Source: CAZPNX01 sp964588285
GTDB taxonomy: Bacteria; Edwardsbacteria; AC1; EtOH8
DNA length: 64,000 nt
Direction of reading: 5' to 3'
Assembly: GCA_964588285.1 (NCBI GenBank)
Contig: CAZPNX010000011.1
Span: 21,491 to 85,490, forward strand
The notes under the pieces are model-generated. The model saw nothing but the letters and a program-made list of their open reading frames with translations. It had not been told where the DNA came from and made no database searches. Positions within the stretch are counted from its first letter, which is position 1. Each line of letters opens with the position of its first letter. The position numbers and the translations under genes are program-made. Shown in pieces: positions 1-9,269 of this stretch.

Positions 1-1
1 G

Positions 2-394
2 CGACGCCAGGTGGAACAAAGCGGTTTGGGGGGCAGTCTGGCCTTCACCGGACAACTGGACAACGCTTTACCGGCCATGGCGGCCCTGGATGTGCTGATC
101 CACTGCCCGGTGGTTCCCGAGGGTTTCGGTCGGGCGGTGGCCGAGGCCATGGCCCTGGGGGTGCCGGTGGCCTCGGTGCGCAGCGGCGCCATTCCGGAGC
201 TTATCGAGGACGGCCGGGAAGGATTGCTGTCAGCTCCCGGCGATGTTGCCGGGCTGGCCGAGGCGGCGGTCAGATTGCTGACCGAGCCAGGGCTGGCCGA
301 ACGAATAACAGAAGCGGCCAAAAAGAAAATCGAACGTTGTTGCCGCATCGAAACTAGCACAGCCGCCATCGAGCGTCTGTTGGAACCTTTATGA
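2..394 (+). CDS. Glycosyltransferase family 4 (GT1/GT4 group), C-terminal part only
   Basis: The frame is open from the left edge, so the gene begins outside the window; a GTG at 11 is only an internal codon. The 130 visible residues are the C-terminal nucleotide-sugar-binding half of a GT-B glycosyltransferase. They contain a PEGFGRAVAEAMA stretch, the E-x7-E motif typical of retaining GT4 enzymes, followed by GVPVASVRSGAIPELI and the DGREGLL loop. The family transfers sugars from activated donors to lipids or polysaccharides at the inner membrane; the acceptor cannot be read here. It ends 7 bp before the MFS gene and is probably cotranscribed with it. Confidence 0.85.
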   Translation, partial: RRQVEQSGLGGSLAFTGQLDNALPAMAALDVLIHCPVVPEGFGRAVAEAMALGVPVASVRSGAIPELIEDGREGLLSAPGDVAGLAEAAVRLLTEPGLAERITEAAKKKIERCCRIETSTAAIERLLEPL

Positions 395-401
395 GGAAGA
401 A

Positions 402-1595
402 ATGAGCCAAAAAAGTGAAAACGGTAAAATATTGGGCCTTTCGTCCAACGTGGTGGTGCTGGGCGGAGTCAGCTTTTTAACCGACATCTCCTCGGAGATG
501 CTCTACCCGTTGGTGCCGGTGTTCCTGACCGCGGTGCTGGGGGCGCCGGTGGCCGCCCTGGGCCTGATTGAGGGCGCGGCCGAGGCCACCGCCAACATCC
601 TCAAAATATTCTCCGGCTGGTGGTCGGACAAGACCGGCAAGAGAAAACCGTTCGTCATCGGAGGATACGGATTGTCGGCCTTCTCCAAACCGCTACTGGC
701 CCTGGCGGCCGGATGGCCGTTCGTCCTTCTGATGCGGCTGGCCGATCGTACCGGCAAGGGCCTGCGCAGCTCGGCCCGGGACGCTCTGATTGCCGACTAT
801 ACGGACGAAAAAAACCGAGGAAAAGCCTTCGGCCTGCACCGAGCCATGGACAGCATGGGGGCGGTGCTGGGGCCCCTGCTGGCCCTGTGGTTCATGGGAC
901 GATACGGCGAAAGCCCGGAGGGCTATCGGACGGTATTCCTCTGGGCTTTTCTGCCGGCGGCTCTGGGTGTAATTCTGCTTTTCATGGTCAAGGAGCGCCG
1001 GTTCACCGCCAAATTCAAGAAACCGCAATTCGGCTGGGGGATATTTGGCAAGGATCTTAAGATCTTTTTATTGGTCAACCTGGTGTTCTACCTGGGAAAC
1101 TCTTCGGACGCCTTCCTCATCCTGAGGGCCAAGGACCTGGGGTTGTCCATGGCCGGCGTCATCCTGGCCTACGTCCTCTACAACCTGGTTTACTCCCTGG
1201 CCTCGCTGCCGGCTGGGATCCTGGCCGACCGGCTGGGCCGGCGCAAGGTTTTTTTCATTGGACTATTGACCTTTTCTGCGGTATACTTTAGCTTTGCGCT
1301 TTTACCCGGACCGGGATGGCTGTGGCTTCTGTTTGCCGTCTATGGACTTTATACCGCCATGACCGACGGGGTGGGCAAGGCCTATGTTACCGTGTTGGTG
1401 GGCGAGTCGCACCGGGCCACGGCTTTGGGGGCCTACAACATGATCTCCGGACTGGCCGGATTCATGGCCAGCCTGACAGCCGGCCTGCTTTGGACCGCGC
1501 TGGGTCCTAGGGCAGCATTCATCTTCGGGGGCGCGACAGCCGGACTGGCGGCGGTGCTGTTTTGGGTGTTGGTAAAGCGGGAGACGGCTTCATGA
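402..1595 (+). CDS. MFS transporter
   Basis: This 397-residue protein has about 12 hydrophobic segments. The major facilitator loop signature lies between TM2 and TM3 (GWWSDKTGKRKP), with its repeat in the second half (GILADRLGRRKV). The stretch DRTGKGLRSSARDALI after TM4 is typical of a subgroup of uncharacterised bacterial MFS exporters. The start is supported by a GAGGAAG ribosome site just upstream. The substrate is unknown; drug or metabolite efflux is a guess. It follows the glycosyltransferase closely and precedes an ABC ATPase by 35 bp. Confidence 0.9.
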   Translation: MSQKSENGKILGLSSNVVVLGGVSFLTDISSEMLYPLVPVFLTAVLGAPVAALGLIEGAAEATANILKIFSGWWSDKTGKRKPFVIGGYGLSAFSKPLLALAAGWPFVLLMRLADRTGKGLRSSARDALIADYTDEKNRGKAFGLHRAMDSMGAVLGPLLALWFMGRYGESPEGYRTVFLWAFLPAALGVILLFMVKERRFTAKFKKPQFGWGIFGKDLKIFLLVNLVFYLGNSSDAFLILRAKDLGLSMAGVILAYVLYNLVYSLASLPAGILADRLGRRKVFFIGLLTFSAVYFSFALLPGPGWLWLLFAVYGLYTAMTDGVGKAYVTVLVGESHRATALGAYNMISGLAGFMASLTAGLLWTALGPRAAFIFGGATAGLAAVLFWVLVKRETAS

Positions 1596-1630
1596 TTTAT
1601 GGAGGAACAGGTGTTGGCCCGATCATTTAA

Positions 1631-2344
<714 letters not shown>

Positions 2345-2447
2345 CCGGCAAATCCAAATATAAAAATTCAAATGAACGACCCTTGCAGAAGGCGGCACCG
2401 TTTTGAATTTAAGATTTAAAGTTGGGATTTTATCAAACGCATACAGA
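2345..2447. repeat. Intergenic repeat, type A (AAATCC / TTCAAA inverted arms)
   Basis: AT-rich spacer between the two ABC ATPases. A left arm reading AAATCCAAATATAAAAATTC and a right arm reading TTTGAATTTAAGATTTAAAG then GGGATTTT are roughly reverse complements. They enclose a GC-richer core of about 35 bp. Similar sequence occurs at about 8035-8090, 17285-17390 and 33676-33715. No promoter was recognised here. Confidence 0.55.
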
Positions 2448-3203
2448 ATGGAGTCGATGAAGACCAACAGCGGCGGCGTTGTGCGAACGTTGAGGGTGGA
2501 CAACATCTTCAAGAGCTACAAGAACCACCGGGCGGTGAACGGCATCACCTTGGAGATAAGCCAGGGCGAGGTGGTGGGGCTTCTGGGTCCCAACGGCGCC
2601 GGCAAGACCACCACCTTCAACATCATCACCGGCCTTTTAAAGCCAGACCTGGGCGCCGTCTTTCTGGACAACACCGAGATCACCGCGCTGCCCATGTACC
2701 AACGGGCCCGGCTGGGGCTGGGCTATCTCACCCAGGAGCCTTCGGTATTCCGCAAACTTTCGGTCGAGGACAACATCATGGCCATCCTGGAGATCCTGCC
2801 CATCTCTCCGCAGGAGCGCCGGGAACGGCTGGAGGGCCTTTTGGAGGAGCTGTCCATCACCCATATTCGAAAGAAAAAGGCCTACGCCATCTCGGGCGGG
2901 GAAAGGCGGAGGGTGGAAGTCACCCGGGCCCTGGTGACCAACCCGGCCTTCCTGCTTTTAGATGAGCCCTTCACCGGCATCGATCCCATCGCCCGGGCCG
3001 ACATCCAGGCCCTGGTTATCAAGCTCAAGGAACGGGGCATAGGAGTGCTGGTGACCGACCACAACGTACGGGAGACGCTGGAGATAACCGACCGGGCCTA
3101 TGTGATCTACGAGGGCCGGGTGTTCGCTCAGGGCAAACCCCGGGAGATCGTGGAGCACGAGGGAGCCAGGGAGAAATTTCTAGGAGAAAAGTTCACCCTA
3201 TAG
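2448..3203 (+). CDS. lptB: LPS export ABC transporter ATP-binding protein LptB
   Basis: LptB is the cytoplasmic ATPase of the LptB2FG complex that extracts lipopolysaccharide from the inner membrane. The sequence shows Walker A GPNGAGKTT, signature SGGERRRVEVTRAL, Walker B LLLDEPFTGIDPIA and the switch histidine in VTDHNVRETL. The DEPFTGIDPIA stretch and YLTQEPSVFRKLSVEDNI are diagnostic of LptB rather than LivG. ATG 2448 (251 residues) or ATG 2457 are both plausible; an upstream TTG at 2403 would translate the AT-rich repeat and is rejected. Its presence implies an outer membrane with LPS. Confidence 0.93.
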   Translation: MESMKTNSGGVVRTLRVDNIFKSYKNHRAVNGITLEISQGEVVGLLGPNGAGKTTTFNIITGLLKPDLGAVFLDNTEITALPMYQRARLGLGYLTQEPSVFRKLSVEDNIMAILEILPISPQERRERLEGLLEELSITHIRKKKAYAISGGERRRVEVTRALVTNPAFLLLDEPFTGIDPIARADIQALVIKLKERGIGVLVTDHNVRETLEITDRAYVIYEGRVFAQGKPREIVEHEGAREKFLGEKFTL

Positions 3204-3245
3204 ACAAGTCAACCTAACTATTAACATATAGCAACGAGCCCTGTC

Positions 3246-4451
3246 ATGATCAAAGACCTCGCCTCTTTCTACTCCAAGAACGCGCTCAACATGAAGCGCT
3301 CGGAGATCCGCGAGCTCCTCAAGTTCACCCGCCGGCCGGACATCATCTCCTTTGCCGGCGGCCTGCCGGCCCCGGACACCTTTCCGGTGGCCGAGCTTCA
3401 GGACATCTGCACCGGAGTGCTCAAGGAGAAAGGGGCCATGGCCCTGCAGTACGGCACCACCGAAGGCGAGGCCCCGCTGCGGGAGGCCATCGCCAAGTGG
3501 ATGAGCCACGAGAAGGCCTCCATCAAGCCGGAAAACATTTTGGTGACGGCCGGATCCCAGCAGGGCCTGGACATGGTGGCCAAGGTGTTCGTCGATCCCG
3601 GCGATATCATCATAGTGGAGCTGCCCAGCTACATCGGCGGTTTGCAGGCCTTCAACGCCTATCGTGCCAAGATGATCGGGGTGCCCCAGGACAACGACGG
3701 CATGAGGATGGACAAGCTGGAGAAGGTTTTGGCGAAGCTGGCCCGGAGGAGAAAGAAGCCCAAGTTCATCTACGTGGTGCCGGACTTCCAAAACCCATCC
3801 GGGGTGACCATGTCCTTGGAGCGGCGTAAAAGGCTGCTGGAGCTGGCCTACAAATATGAAGTGCCCATCGTCGAGGACAGCCCTTACCGCGATCTGCGCT
3901 TTGCCGGGGAGCCGGTGCCGGCCATCTACGCCCTGGACGACCAACAGCAGGTGATCGCTCTGGGCACTTTCTCCAAGATCTTCTGCCCGGGCCTGCGGCT
4001 GGCCTGGATCATGGCCCCGGCGGCTTGGCTGGACAAGATGATCATCGCCAAACAAGGCATGGATCTGTGCTGCCCGGCCTTCAACCAGTTGGTGGCCGCC
4101 GAGTACATCAACCGGGGATTGTTGCCCAAACAGATCGAGGAGATCCGCGCCCTTTACGGCCGCAAGCGGGAGGCGATGCTCGAGGCCCTCAAGAAGCACA
4201 TGCCCAAAGGGATAAAATGGACCAAGCCCGAGGGGGGGCTGTTTCTCTGGGTGAAGCTGCCCAAAAACCTGAGCGCCAACGAGCTTTTCCCCAAGGCCAT
4301 CGAGGAGAAGGTGGCCTATGTCATCGGCTCGGCCTTCCACTGCGACGGCAAAGGACAGAACACCATGCGGCTGAATTTCTCCTATCCCTCGGAGGAGCAG
4401 ATCGAGGAGGGGATCAAGCGCCTGGCCAGCGTCATCCGCAAGAACCTGTGA
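3246..4451 (+). CDS. PLP-dependent aminotransferase, class I/II (2-aminoadipate / MocR-like group)
   Basis: This 401-residue fold-type I aminotransferase shows SFAGGLPAPDTFP near the N-terminus, QYGTTEGEAPLREAIA, the PDFQNPSG motif (about 180-186) and the PLP lysine in GTFSKIFCPGLRLAW (Lys244). These features match the LysN / 2-aminoadipate transaminase and aromatic aminotransferase group. The amino donor and acceptor cannot be read from sequence; lysine, leucine or aromatic amino-acid metabolism are candidates. It stands alone between lptB and a small membrane protein. Confidence 0.9.
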   Translation: MIKDLASFYSKNALNMKRSEIRELLKFTRRPDIISFAGGLPAPDTFPVAELQDICTGVLKEKGAMALQYGTTEGEAPLREAIAKWMSHEKASIKPENILVTAGSQQGLDMVAKVFVDPGDIIIVELPSYIGGLQAFNAYRAKMIGVPQDNDGMRMDKLEKVLAKLARRRKKPKFIYVVPDFQNPSGVTMSLERRKRLLELAYKYEVPIVEDSPYRDLRFAGEPVPAIYALDDQQQVIALGTFSKIFCPGLRLAWIMAPAAWLDKMIIAKQGMDLCCPAFNQLVAAEYINRGLLPKQIEEIRALYGRKREAMLEALKKHMPKGIKWTKPEGGLFLWVKLPKNLSANELFPKAIEEKVAYVIGSAFHCDGKGQNTMRLNFSYPSEEQIEEGIKRLASVIRKNL

Positions 4452-4460
4452 CCCTTACTC

Positions 4461-4508
4461 ATCAGAAAGCCATGAAGCCAGGAATATTCATGCCTTCCTG
4501 GGATCCTG
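4461..4508. repeat. Intergenic repeat, type D (GAAAGCC..AGGAATA..CATG)
   Basis: The spacer contains CAGAAAGCCATGAAGCCAGG, then AATATTCATGCCTTCCTGGG, an imperfect palindrome. Its core AAGCCAGGAATA also occurs at 25159 and 34509, in each case just after the end of a gene and followed by CATG. Confidence 0.5.
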
Positions 4509-4568
4509 ATAGAAAGCGGACCTGAGACGCAACACAGCAAGACCCTGCTGTTTCCGGCCGTCATCCTG

Positions 4569-5018
4569 ATGGCGGTGGGGGTTCTTTTGACCCTGGAGAA
4601 TCTGGGCCTGCTTCAAGGCGTCTCCCGGCACTGGCCCATGTTCCTTTTGATTCTCGGGTCCGGGTTCCTGCTTCTCTATCGCCGCCGCCAGTCCGGAGAC
4701 GCCGTCCTGCTGTGGCTGGGGGCATTCATCCTTTCCCTGGGCGGTTTCTTTTACTATCTCAACATATTCACTTCCTGGCGGCTGCTGGGGCGGCTGTGGC
4801 CGGTGTTCCTGGGGCTGGCCGGATTGAGCTTTCTGACGGTGGGCGTGGCCAGGCGCAGCATGATATTCCACCTGCTGGCCACCGCCTTAGTCGGGCTTTT
4901 CATGGTCTTCACCCTGGTATTCGCCGTCTCACTAAAGCTATGGCCCACCTCCTTGGTGGTGTTCGGGGGCTCGCTGTTGTTGTTGGATTACATGCGCAGA
5001 AAGGAGCAGGACCGATGA
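4569..5018 (+). CDS. Small membrane protein with LiaF/DUF5668-like transmembrane region
   Basis: About 149 residues with at least four hydrophobic segments. The pattern ILMAVGVLLTLENLGLL followed by WPMFLLILGSGFLLLYRR resembles the DUF5668/LiaF-TM domain of bacterial envelope-stress membrane proteins. ATG 4569 lies inside the first hydrophobic segment: the frame stays open back to 4476 and the true helix seems to begin near TLLFPAVIL. No ATG, GTG or TTG lies there, so the start is uncertain. It overlaps the next gene by ATGA (5015-5018), suggesting translational coupling to the radical SAM enzyme. Confidence 0.7.
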   Translation: MAVGVLLTLENLGLLQGVSRHWPMFLLILGSGFLLLYRRRQSGDAVLLWLGAFILSLGGFFYYLNIFTSWRLLGRLWPVFLGLAGLSFLTVGVARRSMIFHLLATALVGLFMVFTLVFAVSLKLWPTSLVVFGGSLLLLDYMRRKEQDR

Positions 5019-6445
5019 GCGCGGATTCCAAGCCCATCAAGCTGGTGTTGGTCGAACCCACCGGCTCTTACGCCAACGTCTTTGCCCGGTATATGACCAT
5101 CCCCATGCTGGGGCCGGTCTATTTGGGCACCATCGCCAAAAAGGCCGGTTACGACGTCTTGGTGCTCAACGAGAACATCCTCGGCCGCAAAGTGAGATCC
5201 GAGGAGCTGGCCGACGCCGATGTGCTGGGCCTAAGCTGCCTGACGGCCACGGTGGACCGGGGCCGGGAGATCGCCCGGCAGTACAAGGCTCTGCGGGCCG
5301 CGGCCGGCAAGCCCTCGCGGACCATCATCGGCGGCATCCACGCCAGCATGATGCCGGACGACGTGGCCGGAGATTTCGACCAGGTGTTCGTGGGCGAGGC
5401 CGAGACCAAATTCCTGGATCTGCTCTCAGGCTCCATCCCCGATAAAATAATTTTCGGCCGGAGGCTGGAGAACATGGACAGCCTGCCGGTGCCGGATTTC
5501 ACCCTGCTCAAGGGCTGGCAGAAGATTAGGGTGTGGCCGGTGATGACCTCGAGGGGCTGCCCCTATGCCTGCAACTTCTGCTCGGTGACCCAGATGTTCG
5601 GCCGCGGCTACCGCACCCGTTCGGTCGAAAAAGTAATGGAGGATGTGGCCGCCTGCCCTCAGGGCTGGGCCTTCTTCGTGGACGACCATTTTGTGGTCGA
5701 CAAAAAGCGGACAGCAGAGATGGTGCAAAGGATCAAAACCGCCAAACCAGGGCTCAAATGGTCCTGCCAGCTGAGGGCCGAGGTCAGCCGGGACCGGGAG
5801 CTGGTGCGGGCCATGTCCGACTCCGGCTGCAAAATGGTATACATCGGCTTCGAGTCTATAAACCCGGAGAGCCTGCGGGAGATGGCCAAGGGCCAGACGG
5901 TGGAGGACATCCGGACTTCGATCGCCGCCTTCCGCCGGGAGCGCATCGGAGTCCACGGCATGTTCATGTTCGGGTCGGATTCGGACCGCAAGGGCATCTT
6001 CGAATCGACCTCGAAATTCTGTCTGCAGAGCCGGCTGGCCAGCGTCCAGTACCTGGTGCTGACGCCTCTGCCGGGCACCGAGTATTACCGCAAGATAGAG
6101 TCCGAGGGCCGGCTGCTGCACCGGGACTGGCGGTTCTACGACGCCATGCATGTGGTCTTTAAGCCAAAGAATTTCACTCCGGCCGAGCTGCAGCAGGGGG
6201 TGATCGACAGCTTTTCCGACTTCTACAACTACGGGCGGGCGTTCAACGACGCCCTGGCCATATTTTTCGAGACCGGAGACGCCCTGCTGCAGAGCCTGTC
6301 CCGCCGGGTAAAATTCCCCACCCTGACTCCGGCTCTGGTCAAAGCATTCGGCCGCAAGATTGTCAGCGACTGGGTGAGGTTCAACCGCTCCTATCTGGGC
6401 TACTTGGATATAGTATCGGCACAACATAAGACGAGGCAAGAGTAG
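5015..6445 (+). CDS. B12-binding domain radical SAM protein
   Basis: The 476-residue protein has an N-terminal cobalamin-binding-like Rossmann domain (about 10-140: VLVEPTGSY, PVYLGTIAKKAGYDV, GLSCLTATVDR, IIGGIHASMMPDD, VGEAE). A radical SAM domain follows, with CxxxCxxC in SRGCPYACNFCSVTQMFG (Cys182, 186 and 189). This is the architecture of the BchE/P-methylase-like superfamily, which does radical methylations, cyclisations or C-C bond chemistry. The substrate is unknown. The start is fixed by the ATGA overlap with the preceding gene; a longer frame upstream is a shadow. Confidence 0.9.
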   Translation: MSADSKPIKLVLVEPTGSYANVFARYMTIPMLGPVYLGTIAKKAGYDVLVLNENILGRKVRSEELADADVLGLSCLTATVDRGREIARQYKALRAAAGKPSRTIIGGIHASMMPDDVAGDFDQVFVGEAETKFLDLLSGSIPDKIIFGRRLENMDSLPVPDFTLLKGWQKIRVWPVMTSRGCPYACNFCSVTQMFGRGYRTRSVEKVMEDVAACPQGWAFFVDDHFVVDKKRTAEMVQRIKTAKPGLKWSCQLRAEVSRDRELVRAMSDSGCKMVYIGFESINPESLREMAKGQTVEDIRTSIAAFRRERIGVHGMFMFGSDSDRKGIFESTSKFCLQSRLASVQYLVLTPLPGTEYYRKIESEGRLLHRDWRFYDAMHVVFKPKNFTPAELQQGVIDSFSDFYNYGRAFNDALAIFFETGDALLQSLSRRVKFPTLTPALVKAFGRKIVSDWVRFNRSYLGYLDIVSAQHKTRQE

Positions 6446-6470
6446 CATGAAATTATCAGGGAGATAGAGC

Positions 6471-8030
6471 ATGTCTGCAAACCGCGAACAATGGGGCTCC
6501 AAGCTGGGGGTTATACTGGCGGTAGCCGGCAGCGCGGTGGGCTTGGGAAATTTCCTGCGCTTCCCGGCCAAGGCGGTCTTGAACGGCGGCGGGGCCTTCA
6601 TGATCCCCTACTTCGCGGCCTTTCTTTTACTGGGCGTCCCTCTGATGTGGGTGGAGTGGACCCTGGGGAGGATGGGCGGCGCTCTGGGACACGGCACGGC
6701 GCCGGGAATGTTCGACAAGCTGGACGGCACCGGCCGCTGGGCCAAGTATCTGGGGACCATCGGTGTGCTGGGGCCGTTCGTCATACTCATCTACTATATG
6801 TACATCGAGTCCTGGACCCTGGCCTACGCCTTTTACTCCTTCACCGGGCATCTGCCGTTCTCCGGCGGCCAGGAGTCCATGAAGGCCTTCTTGTCGGGGT
6901 ATCAGGGCCTGGCCCGGAACCAATATTTCTCCTCGCTGTTGCCGGCCCTGCTGTTCTTCGTCCTCACCTTTCTGATGAACTTCATTTTCATCTACCGCGG
7001 GGTGCAGGGCGGCATCGAGAAGCTGTCGCGCTACGGCATGCCGGTGCTGCTGGGTCTCGGACTGCTTCTGATGGTCCGGGTGCTGAGCTTGGGAACGCCG
7101 GACCCGTGCCTGCCGGAGCTTTCCATCAAGAACGCCCTGGGATTTATCTGGAACCCGAACTTCTCCGAGCTAAAAAACGCCAAGGTGTGGATCGAAGCCG
7201 CCGGCCAGATCTTCTTTACCCTGTCGGTGGGCATCGGGGTCATTTTGACCTACGCCAGCTATCTCAGAAAACGCGATGACGTGACCCTGTCCGGGCTGTC
7301 GGCCTCGGCCACCAACGAGTTCTGTGAGGTAATCCTTGGCGGCTCCATCGTCATTCCGGCGGCCTTCGTCTTTTTGGGCGGGGCCTCGGGAACCCTGGCC
7401 GCGGCCCAGAGCGGGACTTTTAACCTGGGATTCGTCACCATGCCCTTGATATTCGGCCAGATCCCGGCCGGCCAGCTTTTCTCCGGCCTGTGGTTCGCCC
7501 TGCTGTTCATCGCCGGCATCACCTCTTCGGTGTCGCTCATTCAGCCGGCCGTCTCCTTCCTGGAGGACGAGCTGGGCTGGGGGCGGAGGAAATCGGTTTT
7601 GGCGCTGGCGGCGGTGTCTTTGGCCGCCTGCCTGCCGGCCATCTTTTTTCTGGGGCACGGTTTTGTGGACGAGCTGGACTTCTGGGGCGGCACCTTTTTT
7701 CTGGTGGTTTTCGCCACCATCGAAGTCATCCTGTTCGCCTGGGTCTACGGCATCGACCGGGGCTGGCAGGAAATGCACCAGGGGGCCAGGATCCGAATCC
7801 CCATATTCTACAAGTACGTTATCAAATACGTCACCCCGCTCTTCCTTTTGGGCCTGTTGGGCGTCTGGTCCTACCAACAATTCTGGCCATTCATAATAAT
7901 GCGGGGGGTGAGCCCGGCGGATCGGCCTTACCAATGGGCCGCCAGGATCATGATCCTGCTGATGTGGCTGGCCATCGCCGCCGCGGTGGCCTGGGTGTGG
8001 AGAAGAAAACATATAAATGCGAAGTCATAA
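6471..8030 (+). CDS. Sodium-dependent symporter, NSS/SNF family
   Basis: This 519-residue, about 12-TM protein begins with REQWGSKLGVILAVAGSAVGLGNFLRFP, the classic first helix of neurotransmitter:sodium symporters (LeuT fold), where the unwound AVGLGN segment binds Na+ and substrate. Such proteins import amino acids. TM6 is recognisable as IFFTLSVGIGVILTYASYL. A 38-residue single-helix gene downstream (9137) resembles the small MetS-type partner known for this family. It starts with ATG shortly after a GGGAGAT ribosome site. Confidence 0.93.
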   Translation: MSANREQWGSKLGVILAVAGSAVGLGNFLRFPAKAVLNGGGAFMIPYFAAFLLLGVPLMWVEWTLGRMGGALGHGTAPGMFDKLDGTGRWAKYLGTIGVLGPFVILIYYMYIESWTLAYAFYSFTGHLPFSGGQESMKAFLSGYQGLARNQYFSSLLPALLFFVLTFLMNFIFIYRGVQGGIEKLSRYGMPVLLGLGLLLMVRVLSLGTPDPCLPELSIKNALGFIWNPNFSELKNAKVWIEAAGQIFFTLSVGIGVILTYASYLRKRDDVTLSGLSASATNEFCEVILGGSIVIPAAFVFLGGASGTLAAAQSGTFNLGFVTMPLIFGQIPAGQLFSGLWFALLFIAGITSSVSLIQPAVSFLEDELGWGRRKSVLALAAVSLAACLPAIFFLGHGFVDELDFWGGTFFLVVFATIEVILFAWVYGIDRGWQEMHQGARIRIPIFYKYVIKYVTPLFLLGLLGVWSYQQFWPFIIMRGVSPADRPYQWAARIMILLMWLAIAAAVAWVWRRKHINAKS

Positions 8031-8100
8031 ACCAACAAATTTTAAATATGAAACAATGAACAAGCACTAAATCTCAAATTCCGAACGCGGGATTTTCCTC
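8031..8100. repeat. Intergenic repeat, type A-like
   Basis: AT-rich stretch reading AAATTTTAAATATGAAAC, later AAATCTCAAATTCCGAA, of the same style as the type A repeats at 2345, 17285 and 33676. The rest of the spacer to 8162 shows no convincing promoter. Confidence 0.35.
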
Positions 8101-8162
8101 TTGGCAGGAGACATAAATCAGGTCAATAAATTGAGAAACACAAAAATAAGGAAACGTCTCAA

Positions 8163-9086
8163 ATGGAAGCAAACAGAAATACGAATCTGACCAAAAGCAT
8201 CGTGATAGTCGGAGTGTTCCTGGCCATCATGGCCAAGCCCTGCCTGGCCGACGGCGGGGACGAGCGGCCGGACGACAAGACCACCAGGAGCTCCCTGATC
8301 TATCCCAACAGCCAGGCGGCGCCGGACAAGCCCATGGACCGGGTGACCAACGATGGTTTGGACAAGATCAAGGCTTTCTACCAGAAAACTTTGGGTGCCT
8401 ATGACCTGATAAGGGACATCGAACAGAGCAATGAGTTCCGCAGGGGTTTCGAGGTCGTCTATAGGGCCAGGTTTACAGGCCAGTCCGGCGGCGAGCCGTC
8501 CGAATTCGCCACCCTGACGGTGACCATGCCCGACTCCAACGGGTTCAAGAAGAAGCTGTTGGGCTCGGAATACATCGTGCCCGAGCCGTTCACCGCCCTG
8601 CAGAGGCTGATAGGCAAGTACGGCCACACCCAGGCGGATTACGATAAAATCTTCAACCAGTACCAGTGGCTGAGATACGTCCAGTACTGGGATCCGGGCT
8701 CGGACGGGCCGATGATCCCGAACAAGTATCACGAGAAGGTGTTCGGGGCCGCCCCCAAGACTGCCCCCAAGGAGAAAAAAGGAGACCAGGCCACCAAGGC
8801 CGACCTCAAGAAAAAGCAGAAGGAGATGCAGGCCCTCAAGGAATCGGGCGACATTGCGGCCATGATGGCCCTGGCCCAGCAGATGCAGGAGCAGGCGGCC
8901 TCCACCGGGGCCGGCGAGGCGGCCAATGAAATCATGGGCAAGCAGCTGGAGGGCATGCAGAAGGACAGCTGGAACGAGTGGGTGGCCTGTCTCAAAGAGA
9001 TGGCGACGGCCGCCCGCTGGGTGAGGCTGGAGTACAACGCCAGCGGAAGCTGGTGGTTGGGCGGTGATTTCTGGAAGCAGCCTTAG
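8163..9086 (+). CDS. Secreted protein of unknown function
   Basis: I do not recognise this family. The 307-residue product has a signal peptide (SIVIVGVFLAIMAKPCLADG, cleavage near Ala-Asp), so it is probably periplasmic. A mixed alpha/beta region follows, then a Lys/Gln-rich helical stretch (about 200-270) with possible coiled coil, and a Trp-rich C-terminus. An AAGGA ribosome site sits about 10 bp upstream of ATG 8163. It lies between the NSS symporter and its presumed small partner; whether it works with either is not known. Confidence 0.65.
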   Translation: MEANRNTNLTKSIVIVGVFLAIMAKPCLADGGDERPDDKTTRSSLIYPNSQAAPDKPMDRVTNDGLDKIKAFYQKTLGAYDLIRDIEQSNEFRRGFEVVYRARFTGQSGGEPSEFATLTVTMPDSNGFKKKLLGSEYIVPEPFTALQRLIGKYGHTQADYDKIFNQYQWLRYVQYWDPGSDGPMIPNKYHEKVFGAAPKTAPKEKKGDQATKADLKKKQKEMQALKESGDIAAMMALAQQMQEQAASTGAGEAANEIMGKQLEGMQKDSWNEWVACLKEMATAARWVRLEYNASGSWWLGGDFWKQP

Positions 9087-9136
9087 GGCCGTTGAAAGGG
9101 GAATGTTAGATCAAAACGGAATCTGGAGGAGCAGAA

Positions 9137-9253
9137 ATGAATACCTGGGGCATCTTGTTCCTGGCTCTGTCGTGGGGTCTGATAATAACCTTGGTCGTCT
9201 TTTCGTTCGTCAAGGTGCTGGGGAAAGATGTTGATAAAAGCAACAACAAATAG
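9137..9253 (+). CDS. Small single-helix membrane protein, MetS-like candidate subunit of NSS transporter
   Basis: This 38-residue ORF has a good ribosome site (CTGGAGGAGCAG). Residues about 4-27 form one hydrophobic helix (WGILFLALSWGLIITLVV), followed by FVKVLGKD and a charged tail. Tiny one-helix proteins of this kind accompany NSS symporters; MetS is required with MetP for methionine/alanine uptake in Corynebacterium. The symporter lies 1.1 kb upstream in the same direction. The ORF is real by ribosome site and packing (17 bp before the next gene); the partner role is an inference. Confidence 0.55.
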   Translation: MNTWGILFLALSWGLIITLVVFSFVKVLGKDVDKSNNK

Positions 9254-9269
9254 AAAAAGGAGGAGGTAA

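Noticed and set aside
4712..5014. Upstream extension of the radical SAM gene frame
   Set aside because: It is a shadow of the small membrane protein gene. The ATGA overlap at 5015 fixes the start.
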